From Acephala macrosclerotiorum (lineage: Eukaryota > Ascomycota > Leotiomycetes > Helotiales > Mollisiaceae), in assembly GCA_014904845.1 (NCBI GenBank), contig MU119209.1, forward strand, positions 139,380-203,379: DNA of 64,000 bases, read 5' to 3'. Made by a program: the position numbers and the translations under genes. Below the pieces are notes generated by a model. That model worked only from the letters and a program-made list of their open reading frames with translations. It did no database searches and was not told the origin of the DNA. Below, piece after piece: positions 12,223 through 25,032 of this stretch. Numbering within the stretch: position 1 is the stretch's first letter; each line of letters starts with the position of its first letter.

Positions 12223-12580
12223 TTAATCACAACTAGCCACCACGAAACCGACAGCCATACCACAACCCGATAGCTCAATCTCCCAAAAGATTCCTCTAGC
12301 CTTCGGACCCCTTTCCATAGCGTATTCGCGCGACGTCCCCCTTTCTTCCCTTCCCCGTTCCCCATAATCCCCGCTAACCTCAACCCTCTATATAGATTTA
12401 AATAAACAAAATTCCAACATCGCCAAAACGAATAAATCGACAACTCGTCTGACTCACCAGCCGCCCTAGGGAAGTACTCACCTTGCTGTGTGGAGGGCAA
12501 GGAAAGAGGAATAAGAGCGAAAGGAACAATGTCGCTACGGAAAAAGCAAAACCGAATCGAAGGTCTTTGTTCTCAGGCAT
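12223..12580 (-). CDS. hypothetical small protein, one membrane helix
   Basis: A two-exon model, 12580-12482 and 12387-12223, gives 87 residues. The first exon (33 codons) starts MPENKDLRFGFAFSVATLFL and contains a hydrophobic helix of about 20 residues. It ends exactly at a strong AAG|GTGAGT donor. A TATATAG acceptor 94 nt downstream opens a 54-codon exon in phase 0 that is Glu/Arg/Gly-rich and ends at TAA. The perfect donor and the clean phase support a real gene, but I recognise no family. Alternative acceptors exist, so the second exon is less certain than the first. Confidence 0.4.
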
Positions 12581-12970
12581 CCGCCTGAGTTTGTTTTTGA
12601 TTCTGCTCTCTATTTATCTTGGGGTTTGATACCTTTTTATTTTTTTTAGCTTGATTTTGGCAAAGTGAAGTTGAGGAGCATCGCCTCGTGGAAGCGCGCT
12701 ACACGAGAGCGCGCTTGGGAAGCTATTGGACACAAGGGAATTTGGAAGATTCGCTCTTTTGGGTTTTATTTTGAGACGAAGAAACGAGGGGAACTTGTCT
12801 CGAGACTTCTTGATGGGTTTCTGGATATGGTAACACGATGTGGTTTTGACGCTGTGCTATTTCTGCGCCAGCATAGGGTTAAGCTTGCGGTGGTAGTAAG
12901 AAACATAGTGCAGCAATGCAGGCGTGCTCTCTAATAATCCATCATCATATCGGCATATGACTTCTGCAAC
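12581..12970. other. short intergenic region
   Basis: It lies between two small minus-strand genes and should hold the promoter of the left gene and the 3' end of the right one. A 90-codon plus-strand frame starting at 12665 begins with GTG, has no features, and is not called. Confidence 0.4.
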
Positions 12971-13334
12971 CTACTCCTCCATAGCCGTACCACGTGCGTT
13001 CTCCGCCTCAGCGGCGGCCTTGCGCGTCGCCTTCTTCTTCGCCCTTCTCGACATCTTCTCGCCCTTCTGAACCGCTTCTCGAGGCTTCAATGTAGTAGCA
13101 CGTCTGTTCTCCATCTTTTCCTCCAGCTTTACTTGAGATTTAGCTGCAGAAGATTAGCTAATGTCACATCCAATGTTGGAGAGCACGCACTATTTTTGGG
13201 ACGAGAAAGCTCGCGCAGCCCCTCCGTGACCTTTACACCAGATTTGTCGCCTAGTTGAAGTTCAGTGGATGTTTCTCGTGTTTCTGTTTCTAGAAGCGTA
13301 TTTTACGTTGCAGCTTGTCTTTCTCGCTCGCCAT
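12971..13334 (-). CDS. small basic three-exon protein, unknown function
   Basis: Exons 13334-13307, 13250-13191 and 13143-12971 join in matching phases to give an 86-residue protein beginning MASEKDKLQR and ending GTAMEE. Both introns are short (56 and 47 nt), GT-AG, with branch-point-like CTGAAC and GCTAAT near the acceptors. Only the spliced frame stays open: the ATG frame stops after 14 codons when unspliced. The product is Lys/Arg/Glu-rich and predicted helical, with a basic stretch (SRRAKKKATRKAAAE) that could be a nuclear or nucleolar signal. No family is recognised. The consistent phases of three exons make a real gene likely. Confidence 0.65.
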
Positions 13335-14985
13335 ATTGCGAGATGAGGTGTTGGTTGGGAGGCCGTGGCTCGTAGTTGCTTGACGTTGACGTTGACGTTG
13401 TGTATTGTTTTTTGCGAGATCGAAGTCTAAATTGAGCTGGAAAGATTAACGGCCGATTCTCCCCCTCTCCTCGCTTCGATTTGATGAAGGGAGGGGAGAG
13501 GCTCAACTTCAAATGAAGTTTTTGGGGCTGGACTTTTGAGCGCCTCGCTTAGAGAATAGGCGACGAAAAGGAGGCGAAGCTTGACCGAGATCTATCTCAA
13601 ACCAGACCTGATGATTTGTTGTACGGTTATAAGTCGGTATACGCCGTAAAGATACTGGTACGTAGAAGCTTCTTGAAGGCGCAGTCTCAAAGAGAGGCAG
13701 ATTAATCTTGGTTACAGATGCAGAATTCGAAAGCTAAGCCCTGCATCGCCACCTGACCAAGTGCCGCTCCTCTGAGCACGAGACAGGCTCGTGAGCAGTG
13801 CTCATGACGGGGTCTTGAAGACGTTTCTGCTATGAATATGGACAATGTAGGCAGAAAACATTCGGCAAGCTCGACTTGCATATATCTATCTCCGAGAGTG
13901 TGATACTAGAGAAGACATCTGCTTGAAAGGGATGCAATAGCGAGCAATTCTTTCGGACTAGATCATGTATAATGCAAAGCTTGCATACTTCACGATGGAG
14001 TCAAATGCAACAACGAAGGCCAAAATGTTCGATATGTGCAGCAATGATGAAGAACTCTGAGGGTGAGGCGGAGGATAACTTTTGACAAGATAAATTCAAC
14101 GACTACATAGATTAAGGACTTGCGTGCAAGCTCAGACACCAAATCCTTCGAATTCATGTTCGAAAGTTTCAATGTACGATCATCCGCAGAGCAATCATTT
14201 CTCCATCAAAACTTCAAGTACCAAGAATCAATTTATTCCAAGCCCAAATAGCCCAATTTAGTCGAAAACACAATGCCAAAGGAGTCTCAACGGAGTCTGC
14301 GGCTGACTTTCTCACGCTGCGTCCACAGCTCAGCTTCTGGGAAGCAGTCGGGCAAAGGAAGCAGGACTGAATCCGAATCAAATCGCCTTTACAAGTTGTG
14401 CAACATGGTGTCTTTAGCTTTCAGAGTTCAGACTGCTCGCGTTTTGATTCCAATGATGTTGAAACCCGAGTCAAGTCAAAGCAACTCCGAGAATATCGGC
14501 ATCAGTTGCCACGTACGGAGGAATAAGCTGACATCAAGAGTCGGTGATTCGCTCTTGCCATTTTCAAGGGTGGGTGACAGAAGCAACTTCTGACTGGACG
14601 CCATTAGATGCAAAGGTCAGAAAAATCAGAAAGTCAAAAAAAATGTCGCGAATGTCCAGAATAGCTGAAGATTATTTCAGAGAGAAGGAACATTCAGCTA
14701 TCCCATCGTAATTTACATTTACATATTAATTGGGCAACCAATCAGGCAGCTTTGATTTTTAAAAGCGACAGTGGCAAGAGCCTAAATTTCTCGGAATTGA
14801 TGTGCCTCGGAGCTGGTGGGACTGGCCTTCTTCCGCGGTGAGGGATCCGCCACTTTTCAGTCTGACAGAAACAAATATCAACCTCCGGCAATTCTTTCAA
14901 TCTACACTCTGGTTTTGCATCCGTGGATATCAATTGCTACTGGACCGCACTATTGAAATCTCTTCCTAAATTGTCTGGAACGAAC
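13335..14985. other. intergenic region upstream of HEM2
   Basis: A divergent spacer between the small basic gene (-) and HEM2 (+). Open frames at 13303-13512 (-) and 14273-14593 (+) overlap leaders and show no domain. No RNA gene is seen. The last few hundred bases should be the HEM2 promoter and leader. Confidence 0.4.
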
Positions 14986-16207
<1,222 letters not shown>

Positions 16208-16689
16208 GTGGCACATCTTGGTTACGGAACGTTTATGACAGCGCATGGATTCAGTGTTTGGCGTACGGGTCTTGTCATGGAATAAGAAGAATCTCTAGGA
16301 TTGCAATCAATAGAAAATACCCAATTGAAAGCACTTTCATGGTTTTCGATGTGAATTCTAGTGTTTTATAGATTTCTGAGATGTTCACTTGATCTCACAA
16401 GTTGTAAAATATCTAACAATTGCAATATTCCGTCTTGGTGACATCCCAGAAAGACAACAATTGACGAATGGATCTTTTCACGGCAATCCGCTTTAGATCC
16501 CGGACGTGGGGCAATTCTTGGCAATTCGGGGGTTTTGACCCGCGGCTAGATGGAAGATCAGGTTCAGCCTCGTGTGACTGCATCCATTTCCAATCATCAC
16601 CAACGCTCCGCTCAACAGTTCAATTCCCTTTTAATTGTTCTATGTTTGTTCAAGTCTGGATGTAGGTTCCAGCAGGGCAGCTTCTAAAC
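16208..16689. other. intergenic region HEM2-MCT1
   Basis: A 482-bp tandem spacer holding the HEM2 3' end and the promoter of the next gene. No other feature is seen. Confidence 0.5.
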
Positions 16690-18013
16690 ATGAAGCGCAT
16701 TCCATCCAGCTTCTGCAAGCCATGCTGCCGTCCACGTCAACCAGGAGGTCTTGAAGACTCGGTGCATGTTCACAGCTTCAGATCTCGGACACGATGTTCT
16801 TCGAGACCACAGGTACGGCATGCGTCCAGCAATGCCAATCGACCGCGGACAGCGTTGTTTTTTCCAGGTAAGAATTGATACCAGGCCATTCCGTTGTAGA
16901 GTCACACTGATGCGTTGAATTGAAGGTCAAGGAGTCCAGAGAGTAGGCATGCTCACACCATGGCTCGAAGCATTCCCCTCAACCGCGAAACCTCTCGTCG
17001 AAGAAATCGACCATCTGCTGGGCTACAAGCTTTCGAAAGTCATTGAAGAAGGGCCCCATTCCCTTCTCACCGCAACCGAGAATGCTCAACCTGCCATCAT
17101 GGCATCCTCGATCCTCATTTTACGAGTGTTAGAGAAGGAATTTGGGTTCAAAACAAATGAACGAATAGACGTGGTATTAGGTCACTCGCTGGGGGAGTTT
17201 GCAGCATTGGTGGCTGGTGGATATGTGCATTTTGAGGACAGTCTCTATTTGGTACGGAAACGCGCAGAAGTTATGGCAGATTGTACGCGGCGAGCATGCG
17301 CTGAACACGGCGGAGAGTACGGTATGATTGCTCTTGTCACCGAGCCCAACCACCTCCTGCCGTTGATCGAAGCTATACACGAGTTCTTGGGCCATGACAG
17401 CGCGGGATCGAAATCGGAAAGCTCAGAAGATGTCCCGCCTATACAACAGGTTCTGATTGCAAATATCAATAGCAAGAATCAGATTGTGTTGAGTGGGAAT
17501 ATTGAGAGGATAAAGACACTGTTGACGCATGTTAGGCAGTTTGGCGGACATGATCCTAGAGCTGTAAGGTTGAGCAGTGATAGTCCTTTTCACAGTCCGC
17601 TTATGAAGCCGGCGTCGAAGGCTATGAAGAGGATGTTGGAGGGGAAGAGCCGGGTCAAGGGTAAGGAAAATGAAGATTTGGTCACGTTTCCGGGGATAAT
17701 GCCTTGCATTAGCAATGTCAGCGCAAGGCCATTTCAGAGTAAGGAGGATCTGAAAGACCTATGGGTACGGTCTTGCGTGGAGACTGTGAGATGGTGGGAT
17801 AGTCTCAAGTATCTGGACCAAGATCAAAAAGTCCGTCGTTGGCTTGGAATTGGTCCAGGAAAGGTTGGGCGGAACCTTGTTGGTAAAGAGGTTGGAATGA
17901 GAGGACGAGATGTTGTGAAGGGAGGAGGTGTGTGGGCCATCAGTAACCCTCAGGAGGTTGAGGAAGTTCTGAAGGCCTTGGACGAGACCGAGAACTCAAG
18001 GGATGAGGATTAG
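16690..18013 (+). CDS. MCT1: mitochondrial malonyl-CoA:ACP transacylase
   Basis: Exons 16690-16867 and 16926-18013 encode 421 residues. The first about 50 residues are rich in Arg and Ser with few acids, fitting a mitochondrial presequence. The acyltransferase fold begins at RTALFFPGQGVQ; the GQG motif is created by the splice junction. The nucleophile elbow is GHSLGEFAAL (catalytic Ser) and the catalytic His lies in DSPFHSPLM. The enzyme loads malonyl groups onto acyl carrier protein in the mitochondrial type II fatty-acid pathway that also feeds lipoate synthesis. Length matches fungal Mct1. No lesions are seen. Confidence 0.93.
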
Positions 18014-18459
18014 TAGGCGACGCAAGTGTCTGGGTGACAGATCTCTCCTCCGTGGACAGCATCGGAGAGGACGCCGATGGGGGTCATGCTAAGTAAGCCG
18101 GGGAGTGTAGGATAGTGGAACAGAGTCAAAGATGCAAGTGGATTTATTCACTTACATGTCATTGAACATTGACAAGAAAGTTCGGCGATGAGAGCACGAG
18201 GCTGTAAGGCTCAGCATCTAGGAGTTGGTCAATCGCTTGGTAAATCAGGAATACATAATGATTTACAAATCGCAAAAATATAAATTACCCTGAAACTATG
18301 ATAATCTCTGGAATCGAAGTTGCGACTTTACTTTGTGAAATGGAGTGAATCAATGTCGAATCTTAGCCTTGCGTCTCCTGCCCCAAAATCTCGGCTGCGA
18401 TTATACCAACTCAACCTCGACTTTTCAACACCGACATCTACTAAAACAAGACATACACA
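18014..18459. other. intergenic region MCT1-TRAPPC2L
   Basis: A 446-bp tandem spacer. It should contain the MCT1 3' end and the promoter of the TRAPP-subunit gene. No other feature is seen. Confidence 0.5.
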
Positions 18460-19057
18460 ATGACGACAATACCCTCAATAGCCTGCATAGGCGTAATAGG
18501 CAAGAATGTACACTCACCTCCAATTCTTCTGAAAATCACTGCTAACAAACCATCCACAGAACAATCCCCTCCACATCTCCATCTTCCCCTCCGCGCCCAG
18601 CAACACCCCCCTCCGCACTCCCCTCCAATTCTCCCTCCTCCTATCCAGCACCCTTGACATCTTCGAATCCCGCTCCAAAGCCAACACCACCACCTCTGGC
18701 GGTCTATCCGGCGATTTCGGCCTCCTCCATGCGATCGACGAACGTCTCGCCGCTTATGGATTCGAAACCAACACCGGTGTCCGTTTCGTCGTCGTTGTAG
18801 ACATGCGCGGTAGAGCTATTTCTGAACAAAGTAAAGGGATGGGGATAGGGGGATTGGGGTTGAGGGATGGAGAGATGAAGGTGGTGTTTAGGGCGATGCA
18901 GGCGGCGTACGTGAGGTTGTTGCAGAATCCGTTTTATGAGCCGGATGAGCATAGTCCGCCGGCGGGGAGAGGTGGGAAGAAGATTACTAGCAGGAGGTTT
19001 GTAGAGGAGATGAAGAGGATTGGGGAGACGTGGTCGCCGGGTGTGGGTGGCTCGTGA
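18460..19057 (+). CDS. TCA17: TRAPP complex subunit 2-like (Tca17)
   Basis: Two exons (18460-18507 and 18560-19057) give 181 residues. The first exon encodes just MTTIPSIACIGVIGKN, and the phase-0 junction yields IGKNNNPLHISIF, the hallmark start of sedlin-fold TRAPPC2L proteins. The fold continues with FDLLHAIDERLAAYGF-like and NTGVRFVVVVDM segments, and ends with FRAMQAAYVRLLQNPFYEP. Tca17/TRAPPC2L is a small subunit of the TRAPP vesicle-tethering complex and supports its Rab exchange activity at the Golgi. The protein has Gly-rich inserts and a longer basic C-terminus than yeast Tca17. The intron donor GTACAC is weak, but homology supports it. Confidence 0.88.
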
Positions 19058-19813
19058 GAAATGGGATAATGGAGTTGGAATTGGGATTGCTTCAAAGGCG
19101 TTGGGATTAGAATGCATTGCGAGGGCGTCAATACCAAGAATTGGAATCCAAATTTTTTGGGCGAAGGAATATCAATGATATGTTCGCATTCTTGGACCAG
19201 ATTTGTACACGTCCTTAAAGAAAACCTGCTCTTGATGTTCGAGGCGGGAACATGCTCCAGATTGATCTGAATGTTCGTGTGCTTGGTCTGCCGTTTCAAA
19301 TTCATATTTTTCATCCTCCTTTGGGACATGTTTTCCCGGCAAATTTTTAATGCCAAGTGGGACATTGAGTTGTACTTACCTGCTCCAAACCATCTGATGT
19401 CTTAGTCATATTCATAACTTATTAGAAAGCTTAATATCCAGAAGGAACTGGGTCATTATATCTGTTAATAGAGATCCAAGAAAGCGAATTTGGTAATGTC
19501 AAGTGTAGCTCTTGGTTAGAACTCACAACCCTTTTCTAAGATGTCACAGTGAATGAAGGGGAATATGTGATATGCGGTAGGTATGTCTCTCAGCTAGACT
19601 CGAACGAGTAAGCTATGCTCCTACTATTGTAGAAGCCCAAAATCCATGCTGCTATTTAACTTTTAAAGCTGCTTCGCAGCGAAGGCTCCTGCAAACGCCA
19701 CTGCTCGCAACATGTGTACAGATAATCATACAAGAACGCAACGCCTTGTCATGCCATCCCCAAAGATCATCGCCGGAACTCCCAAGCTCGTCAATACAAT
19801 TGAAGTCCACCGC
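19058..19813. other. convergent intergenic region
   Basis: Lies between the 3' ends of the TRAPP gene (+) and SWC4 (-). Open frames here are not protein-like. A perfect minus-strand donor (CAG|GTAAGT) sits at about 19374-19387, which could mark an intron in an SWC4 3' leader or be chance. Confidence 0.4.
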
Positions 19814-21611
19814 TCACTTCTTCTGTCGCTTAGTGCTCTTTTCGCTGACTGCGCTCAAAACACTCGCACTCCGCTTATGTTGCCCGCCTGCACCACTAAC
19901 ACTCGGTGCTGCGCTCTTCTCCCGCTCTCCTTCCTCCACCTTGACATCCCTATCATCAGCACCATCTCCTCCGAAACTGTTCATCTTGGCAGCTCGCTCC
20001 TCTTCCTCTCTGCGCTTCTTCTCCTTGATCGTGTTAATCTCACCTTGAATCTTTTCCAGCACTTTTCTCTGATCGACCAGAGTTACGATGTTATTCAACA
20101 AAGCCTCGTAGCTCTCTCCGACGTTAGTTGTAGGCATTGTGAGACGGTGTGGGATACCCAGTTCTGTAAGGACACTGAGCATCTTCTGCTGTTGGACGGA
20201 AGATTTGCTCGTGATTGGCTTGTTCAGCCTTTCAGAGCGGAAGATTGGACCACTGGTGGGAATACGATCGAAGTGCTTAACGCCATACAGTTGCATTTCC
20301 TCAGGAGAGAGCTGACGACGCTCAGTCGGACCTGGTTGTGTTGGACCTTTCTTGTTGTTGCTGCCTCCGCTTGGACCGGATATGGACTCGCGGACGCTGC
20401 TTTCACGGCGGTCAAAGCTGGGTTGTTGGTTCAAGCCACTTGGACCAGCAGGACTTATTCCATCCGGACCCATGATCGATCTCCGCTTCTTCGACTTATC
20501 GGCTTGCATGAGCTGATGAAGCAACTGTTGCAAGCCCTGACTTGAAGTAAAGACACTGATGTTGCCTGTGCTTGGAGGAGCCTCGAGTCTGGCATACAGT
20601 TCTCGTCGTTCCTCCGCAAGCTTATCTGATCTGGCAAGGATACGCTTGAGCTCTATGAGTAGACTTTCTTCTTCTCGTGCTTCCTCCTTCGTCCTGGAGA
20701 ACGCAGCCTCGGCGAATTGCTTGCGACTCTTCTCCTGTGCTGGATTGAAGTTCTGCATAAGCTCCAATAGATTGAACTCCGCTTGGTTCATCGACTCTGG
20801 TGGCTTATGAACTTTCATCATAGTGGCTGCTACTGTGTAGTACCGCGCCTTCAGATCCTCTAGAGTTCTAGCCGGCGCAGGCCTATCGATGGCAACCTGA
20901 GCAGCTTGCGGATCCAAATTTATAGCCGGAGGTTGATACTCGTATCGATCCCAGATAATCGGCCATCTCAAGTCGAAGTCCCGAGCCAGAGATATCAGGT
21001 AATCTGTCTCGTCCTTCGACCAGTGATGATCTTGTAAGTGTCGTTGGTACTGCTCATCGTCGTATTGCGGCGTAATAACTTTAACATTATACTTCGCAAA
21101 CGTAGAGTCCTCAACCACGCCATTATCTTGCGCAACGACTTCCTCTTCTCCGGATGGTGCCGCAGAAGATTCGTCCTTACGCCTCCAATGCTTCAAGACC
21201 AGAGTCTCGTCTTCCCTAGCTGAGTTCTTGAAAGACCTATTCTCCCACTTTGCAGCGGGTTTCCGGCTTCCGAACCGCTTCTTCTTGAAGACTGATACCT
21301 CTGGTACGATCGCAATTGGATTGTCGCCTCCGAGATTTTGTACTTCTCGCGCGAGACCTTTCAAAACAGGTCGCGGTGCTGCGACCTTTTGTTTCTTGGC
21401 CGGTCGTGGTGCTGCCTCCCCTAAGCACAAAACATCAAATTAGCATACCGTTCTCATCCATTTGAAGAGTAAAATTTCATGCGCAAAGATTAAGGGACAT
21501 TACTGCGCCTGCAGGGTTTCTATAGTTGCAGATGTCCAAAGGCGCAAAGGTCAAGGGAAGGTTAGACTCACCTGGGAGGTCCAGCATGTCTCGCACGTCG
21601 TGAGAAGTCAT
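19814..21611 (-). CDS. SWC4: SWR1/NuA4 subunit Swc4 (DMAP1 homologue)
   Basis: Exons 21611-21572 and 21420-19814 encode 548 residues. The tiny first exon gives MTSHDVRDMLDLPG, the conserved Swc4/DMAP1 start. After it come a basic KKQK segment, the motif KYNVKVITPQYDDEQYQRHL, and the SANT-like helix set HHWSKDETDYLISLARDF followed by LRWPIIWDRY. Then come the helical DMAP1 region, a Ser/Pro/Gly-rich stretch, and a C-terminal helix with a Lys-rich end. Swc4 is shared by the SWR1 complex (H2A.Z deposition) and the NuA4 histone acetyltransferase in the nucleus. Its start is about 310 bp from that of the divergent p24 gene, so the two probably share a promoter region. Sound and complete. Confidence 0.93.
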
Positions 21612-21921
21612 CTCGGAGACCTTATGATGTCTATGCCCTATGCCCTTTGAAGATCGATGGATTCGTTGCGCACTGTATGTTCGTTGATGAAATGATTCCC
21701 GCGACGACGTCTTGATATCGCGTCGAAATTCCCAATCTACACGTGACAGGTTCTAATCCAGTCCAGACGCTAAACCATCTTAATTTATCCCTGTCAGAAA
21801 TCATCGAGAAGTCGCGAACGTGGCAGAGACCAAGGAGAAGACGCCAAGGAGAGAAGCAGCTCGCGCGACCTCTTTCAAACAGAACGCCTACACTCGACTT
21901 CGAATTGATCCATAAACGGCA
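21612..21921. promoter_or_regulatory. shared divergent promoter, SWC4 / p24 gene
   Basis: A compact 310-bp spacer between two head-to-head start codons. It must contain both 5' leaders and promoters. No clear TATA box or known operator is seen. Confidence 0.45.
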
Positions 21922-22736
21922 ATGTGGTCAATACTCCCACTGCTCTCGCTGAGCGCGCTGCTCGTCCCTGTTCAATCACTCTACTTCTACATCGACGGCT
22001 CAGCACCAAAATGTTTCTTCGAAGAGCTGCCAAAGGATACGCTTGTGGTTGGGAAATACGTTGCAGAGGAATATGACGAGAATACGAAGCAGTGGTCGAA
22101 ACATGATGGAGTCAACGTCTTCATCACAGTCGATGTACGCCTTCCCCCCATACCCCTACTTCGGCCGTCAGCCTCTCCCTTTCGACAAGCAAAGTATTGA
22201 CAAGAAACCACAGGAAGTATTCGACAACGACCACCGCGTCGTAACCCAAAAAGGCTCATCATCAGGCCGCTTTACATTTACAGCCGCAGATTCAGGCGAC
22301 CACAAGATCTGCTTCCTCCCCTCATCCAACTCTGGAAACCAAGGCTGGCTTTCAGTCTTGCATCCTATGGGCGGCATCAAGTTGACCTTGGATTTGGCAA
22401 TTGGAGAGACGAGTAACATTGAGAGTACGGATAAGGGCAAGATTCAAGATATCGTTAGGAGGGTTAAGGATCTCAATGGCAGACTACAAGATATCAGACG
22501 TGAGCAGGTGTTCCAACGGGTAGGTCTTGTCTCGACATATCAAGATTGGTATGCATTTGGCTTGCAAAGTGCTGACAATAATACAGGAACGTGAAGCTGA
22601 GTTCAGAGATCAATCCGAGTCGACGAATGCACGAGTTGTCAGATGGACGTTAGTGCAACTAGTCGTTTTGGGCATCACTTGTGCATGGCAACTATCTCAT
22701 CTCAGATCTTTCTTCATCAAGCAAAAGTTGACATAG
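21922..22736 (+). CDS. p24 family cargo receptor (Erp/TMED type)
   Basis: Three exons (21922-22134, 22214-22519, 22587-22736) give a 222-residue protein. Residues 1-20 are a signal peptide ending near VQSLYFY. The GOLD domain follows ([20 protein letters not shown], then [10 protein letters not shown] joined to [10 protein letters not shown] by the first splice). A coiled-coil neck comes next, then one membrane helix, and a short cytosolic tail ending [11 protein letters not shown] with the FF and Lys signals for COPII/COPI binding. p24 proteins cycle between ER and Golgi as cargo receptors in hetero-oligomers. The LYFYIDG-type start fits the alpha (Erp1/5/6-like) class. Introns are 79 and 67 nt. 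Confidence 0.9.
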
Positions 22737-23429
22737 AAATTTCTGTATGGATTGGGCCTGGGAGACCGGGAATATTTGTAAAGTAGAAATATAGGGAGGC
22801 ATGGCTGGGCAGAGTTAATCACTCATGCACCAATAAGAATTTCACATCAAGAGTTCAATTTCTGGACAATCTTTTCAGAAACCTTTTCCATTCATAGAAC
22901 TGTGAGCCCAAGAAATCTCCAGTCCGATGCTTCTATTTCACCCATTCGCCGTTGCTTCGCTCCCGAAACTATACTATCGTGAAGTCCCTTCCGTGCGACA
23001 CCAAGACCAGACCGTCTTTGTACTCGAGAGCCATGAAAGGGATGCGATGCTGATGAGGAAACGTGAAAACAAAATATTAGTCTTGAAGTAATTTGACATG
23101 GGCCGTACGCCGGGTGGAGGATTGTATGATGCCGTTTTGTGTGTGGCGCCTGTAAACCAGGCAGGATATGTATGTGACAAGCAGCGAGAGTCGTATCTGC
23201 AAAGAGCAGAGAAGAAAGACGTAGGAGGTGCAAGCTTCCGCCTTTTGGCAGGAAGTGTACAGGTGATTAGGAAGAGTGGGCCCAGGAAGAGGATTTTGGT
23301 CATAAACGCCTTCAGAAGAATGGCGATCAGTATGAGAATGTTGTTAATGGCGAGAATCGTAGTGATCATGGTGATGTGTTCATCCTGCAGAGAATCAGTA
23401 AGGATATCTCAAAGGCTTGTTACAGGTCA
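22737..23429. other. convergent intergenic region
   Basis: 3' flanks of the p24 gene (+) and casein kinase gene (-). Frames at 22892-23369 (-) and 23098-23433 (+) overlap each other and carry no domain. Nothing else is seen. Confidence 0.45.
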
Positions 23430-25032
23430 CTAACCGCAGCACAGCGACTTCATCAGCTTCTGGAAGCCCGACGGTTGTGGTTCCGAACCCCGTCCGTTCT
23501 GTAGTTGAGCGTTCATGTTTGGTTGGGCTGTCATCCTCTGAGGCAAGTTGTTCGAGCTGTTCTGGAACTGTGCCTGGGTTGAGCCTGTTGGAGTAGCGAC
23601 GTCTTGGAGCCCCCCCGCCGCTCCGCTGCTGCGTTTTGGAACCAATCCGCCTGGGGCGTTTGGCCGATCGCGCGTCTTGCCCATCCCCGGCTTGATCGGA
23701 GATGGAGGCGGGGGCTGCGCGGCATTTAAACGGGCGGCAGTAAGGTGGCCTGGTGTGCTGTTTCCTGCTCTCGTTGTACCGTGTAGTTCTCTATTCGATG
23801 CTCCAGGAACGGCGTTCGGTTGATGCAGCATGTGTTGTGATGGATGTTGCTTCATGGCCTCCCAGCCCTTGCCATTGTTCAGCTTCATCCAATCGTACTC
23901 CCCATCCTCAACCTCTCCCGTGTTCTTCAAAGCCTGGGTGAAAAGATCCCGAAGATAGTCGTAGTCGGGCGTGTCCTCGAAACCGAGATTCCTGACGTAG
24001 CTCAAGTATTTGTTGAACTCCTCCGGAAAACCATCACACAGGTCCTTGATAGCAGTCGTCTGCTTCTTCTCTCCAATCTTCTCGTACTTTTGCTTGTTAG
24101 TCGCAGCCTTGAGCCCTTGCCATGGCAGTCCACCCCTCAAGAAGTACATAAAAACATGTCCCAACGCCTCTAAGTCATCTCTTCGTGATTGTTCTCTGCC
24201 CAAATGTGTGTTGATACTCATGTATCTTGCAGTTCCAGACAATGATTTTCGCTCACGGTAAGGAATATGTTGCTTCGTCTTCGGGTCTCGGTATTGCTTG
24301 GCCATGCCGAAATCTACCACATGGATCACATTTGCTGACTTTGACCCGGGTCGACCAATGAGGAAGTTGTCAGGCTTGATGTCCCGGTAGATGAGGTTCT
24401 TTTCGTGGATGGTTTGAACGCGAGAAAGCTATTTTCGTCAGCACGAGGCTAGCCGCAATCAATATTACAACAAACCATTTGCTTCGCTACCATCACCACA
24501 GTTTTCGTAGAGAATCTTCTATTGCAGTGATCGAAAAGATCCTCGAGCGAGGGGCCGAGGAGGTCGATGACCAGGATGTTGTGGAGGCCTTCTTGACCGA
24601 AATAATAGACATTAGGGATACCGGCTACACAATTGTCAACCTCATACCATCATACTCGACATTTGATATACTGACGACAGCCAACAAGAATTTTATATGT
24701 TCGGTACTCGTCTCGTAATTGTGGGGCATCGCTCTTTCGAGGCTCCTAAAAAGGGACATATCAGTATGCCATTCTCTGCTCGCCGTGAAGGGATTGACGT
24801 ACGAATTTGATAGCGACACTGCTGTTGTTCAAGAGGTTCAATCCCTCAAAAATTACACCGAAAGACCCTGTTGATGGTTAGCACGGGCACCGCCCGGGAG
24901 CAAGAAAAGGTTGCTTGCCTTCACCGATCTTCTTTCCCACCCTATAATGCACACCCACTCTACTAAAAGTCAGAATTATGCGCTGCCATTGTAGATCGTG
25001 GAGTCTTACACGTTTGACGACGAGGAAGACAT
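23430..25032 (-). CDS. YCK2: casein kinase 1, Yck type (membrane-anchored)
   Basis: Six exons (25032-25010, 24959-24919, 24867-24803, 24745-24676, 24624-24476, 24428-23430) join in frame to give 448 residues. The start is [20 protein letters not shown]. The kinase shows the Gly loop GEGSFG, VAIKFE lysine, IYRDIKPDN catalytic loop and VDFGMAK. The CK1 block [15 protein letters not shown] is also present. A Pro/Gln/Asn-rich tail of about 150 residues ends SLCCG, a palmitoylated double-Cys membrane anchor typical of yeast Yck1/2 and Aspergillus CkiA. Intron 2 uses a GC donor (AAG|GCAAGC), fixed by the need to make IGEGSFGV. The kinase acts at the plasma membrane in nutrient signalling, endocytosis and morphogenesis. 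Confidence 0.95.
24868..24918 (-). other. GC-AG intron in casein kinase gene
   Basis: A 51-nt intron whose donor reads AAG|GCAAGC and whose acceptor is AACAG. The boundaries are forced by the kinase glycine loop, so the non-canonical GC donor is well supported. Confidence 0.85.

Noticed and set aside
12665..12934. 90-codon plus-strand frame
   Set aside because: Starts with GTG, lacks motifs, lies in a promoter region; no support.
19374..19387. Perfect 5' splice site on minus (also resembling the U1 5' end when read on plus)
   Set aside because: The rest of a U1 RNA is absent, and no exon pair is evident; at most an intron in a 3' leader.
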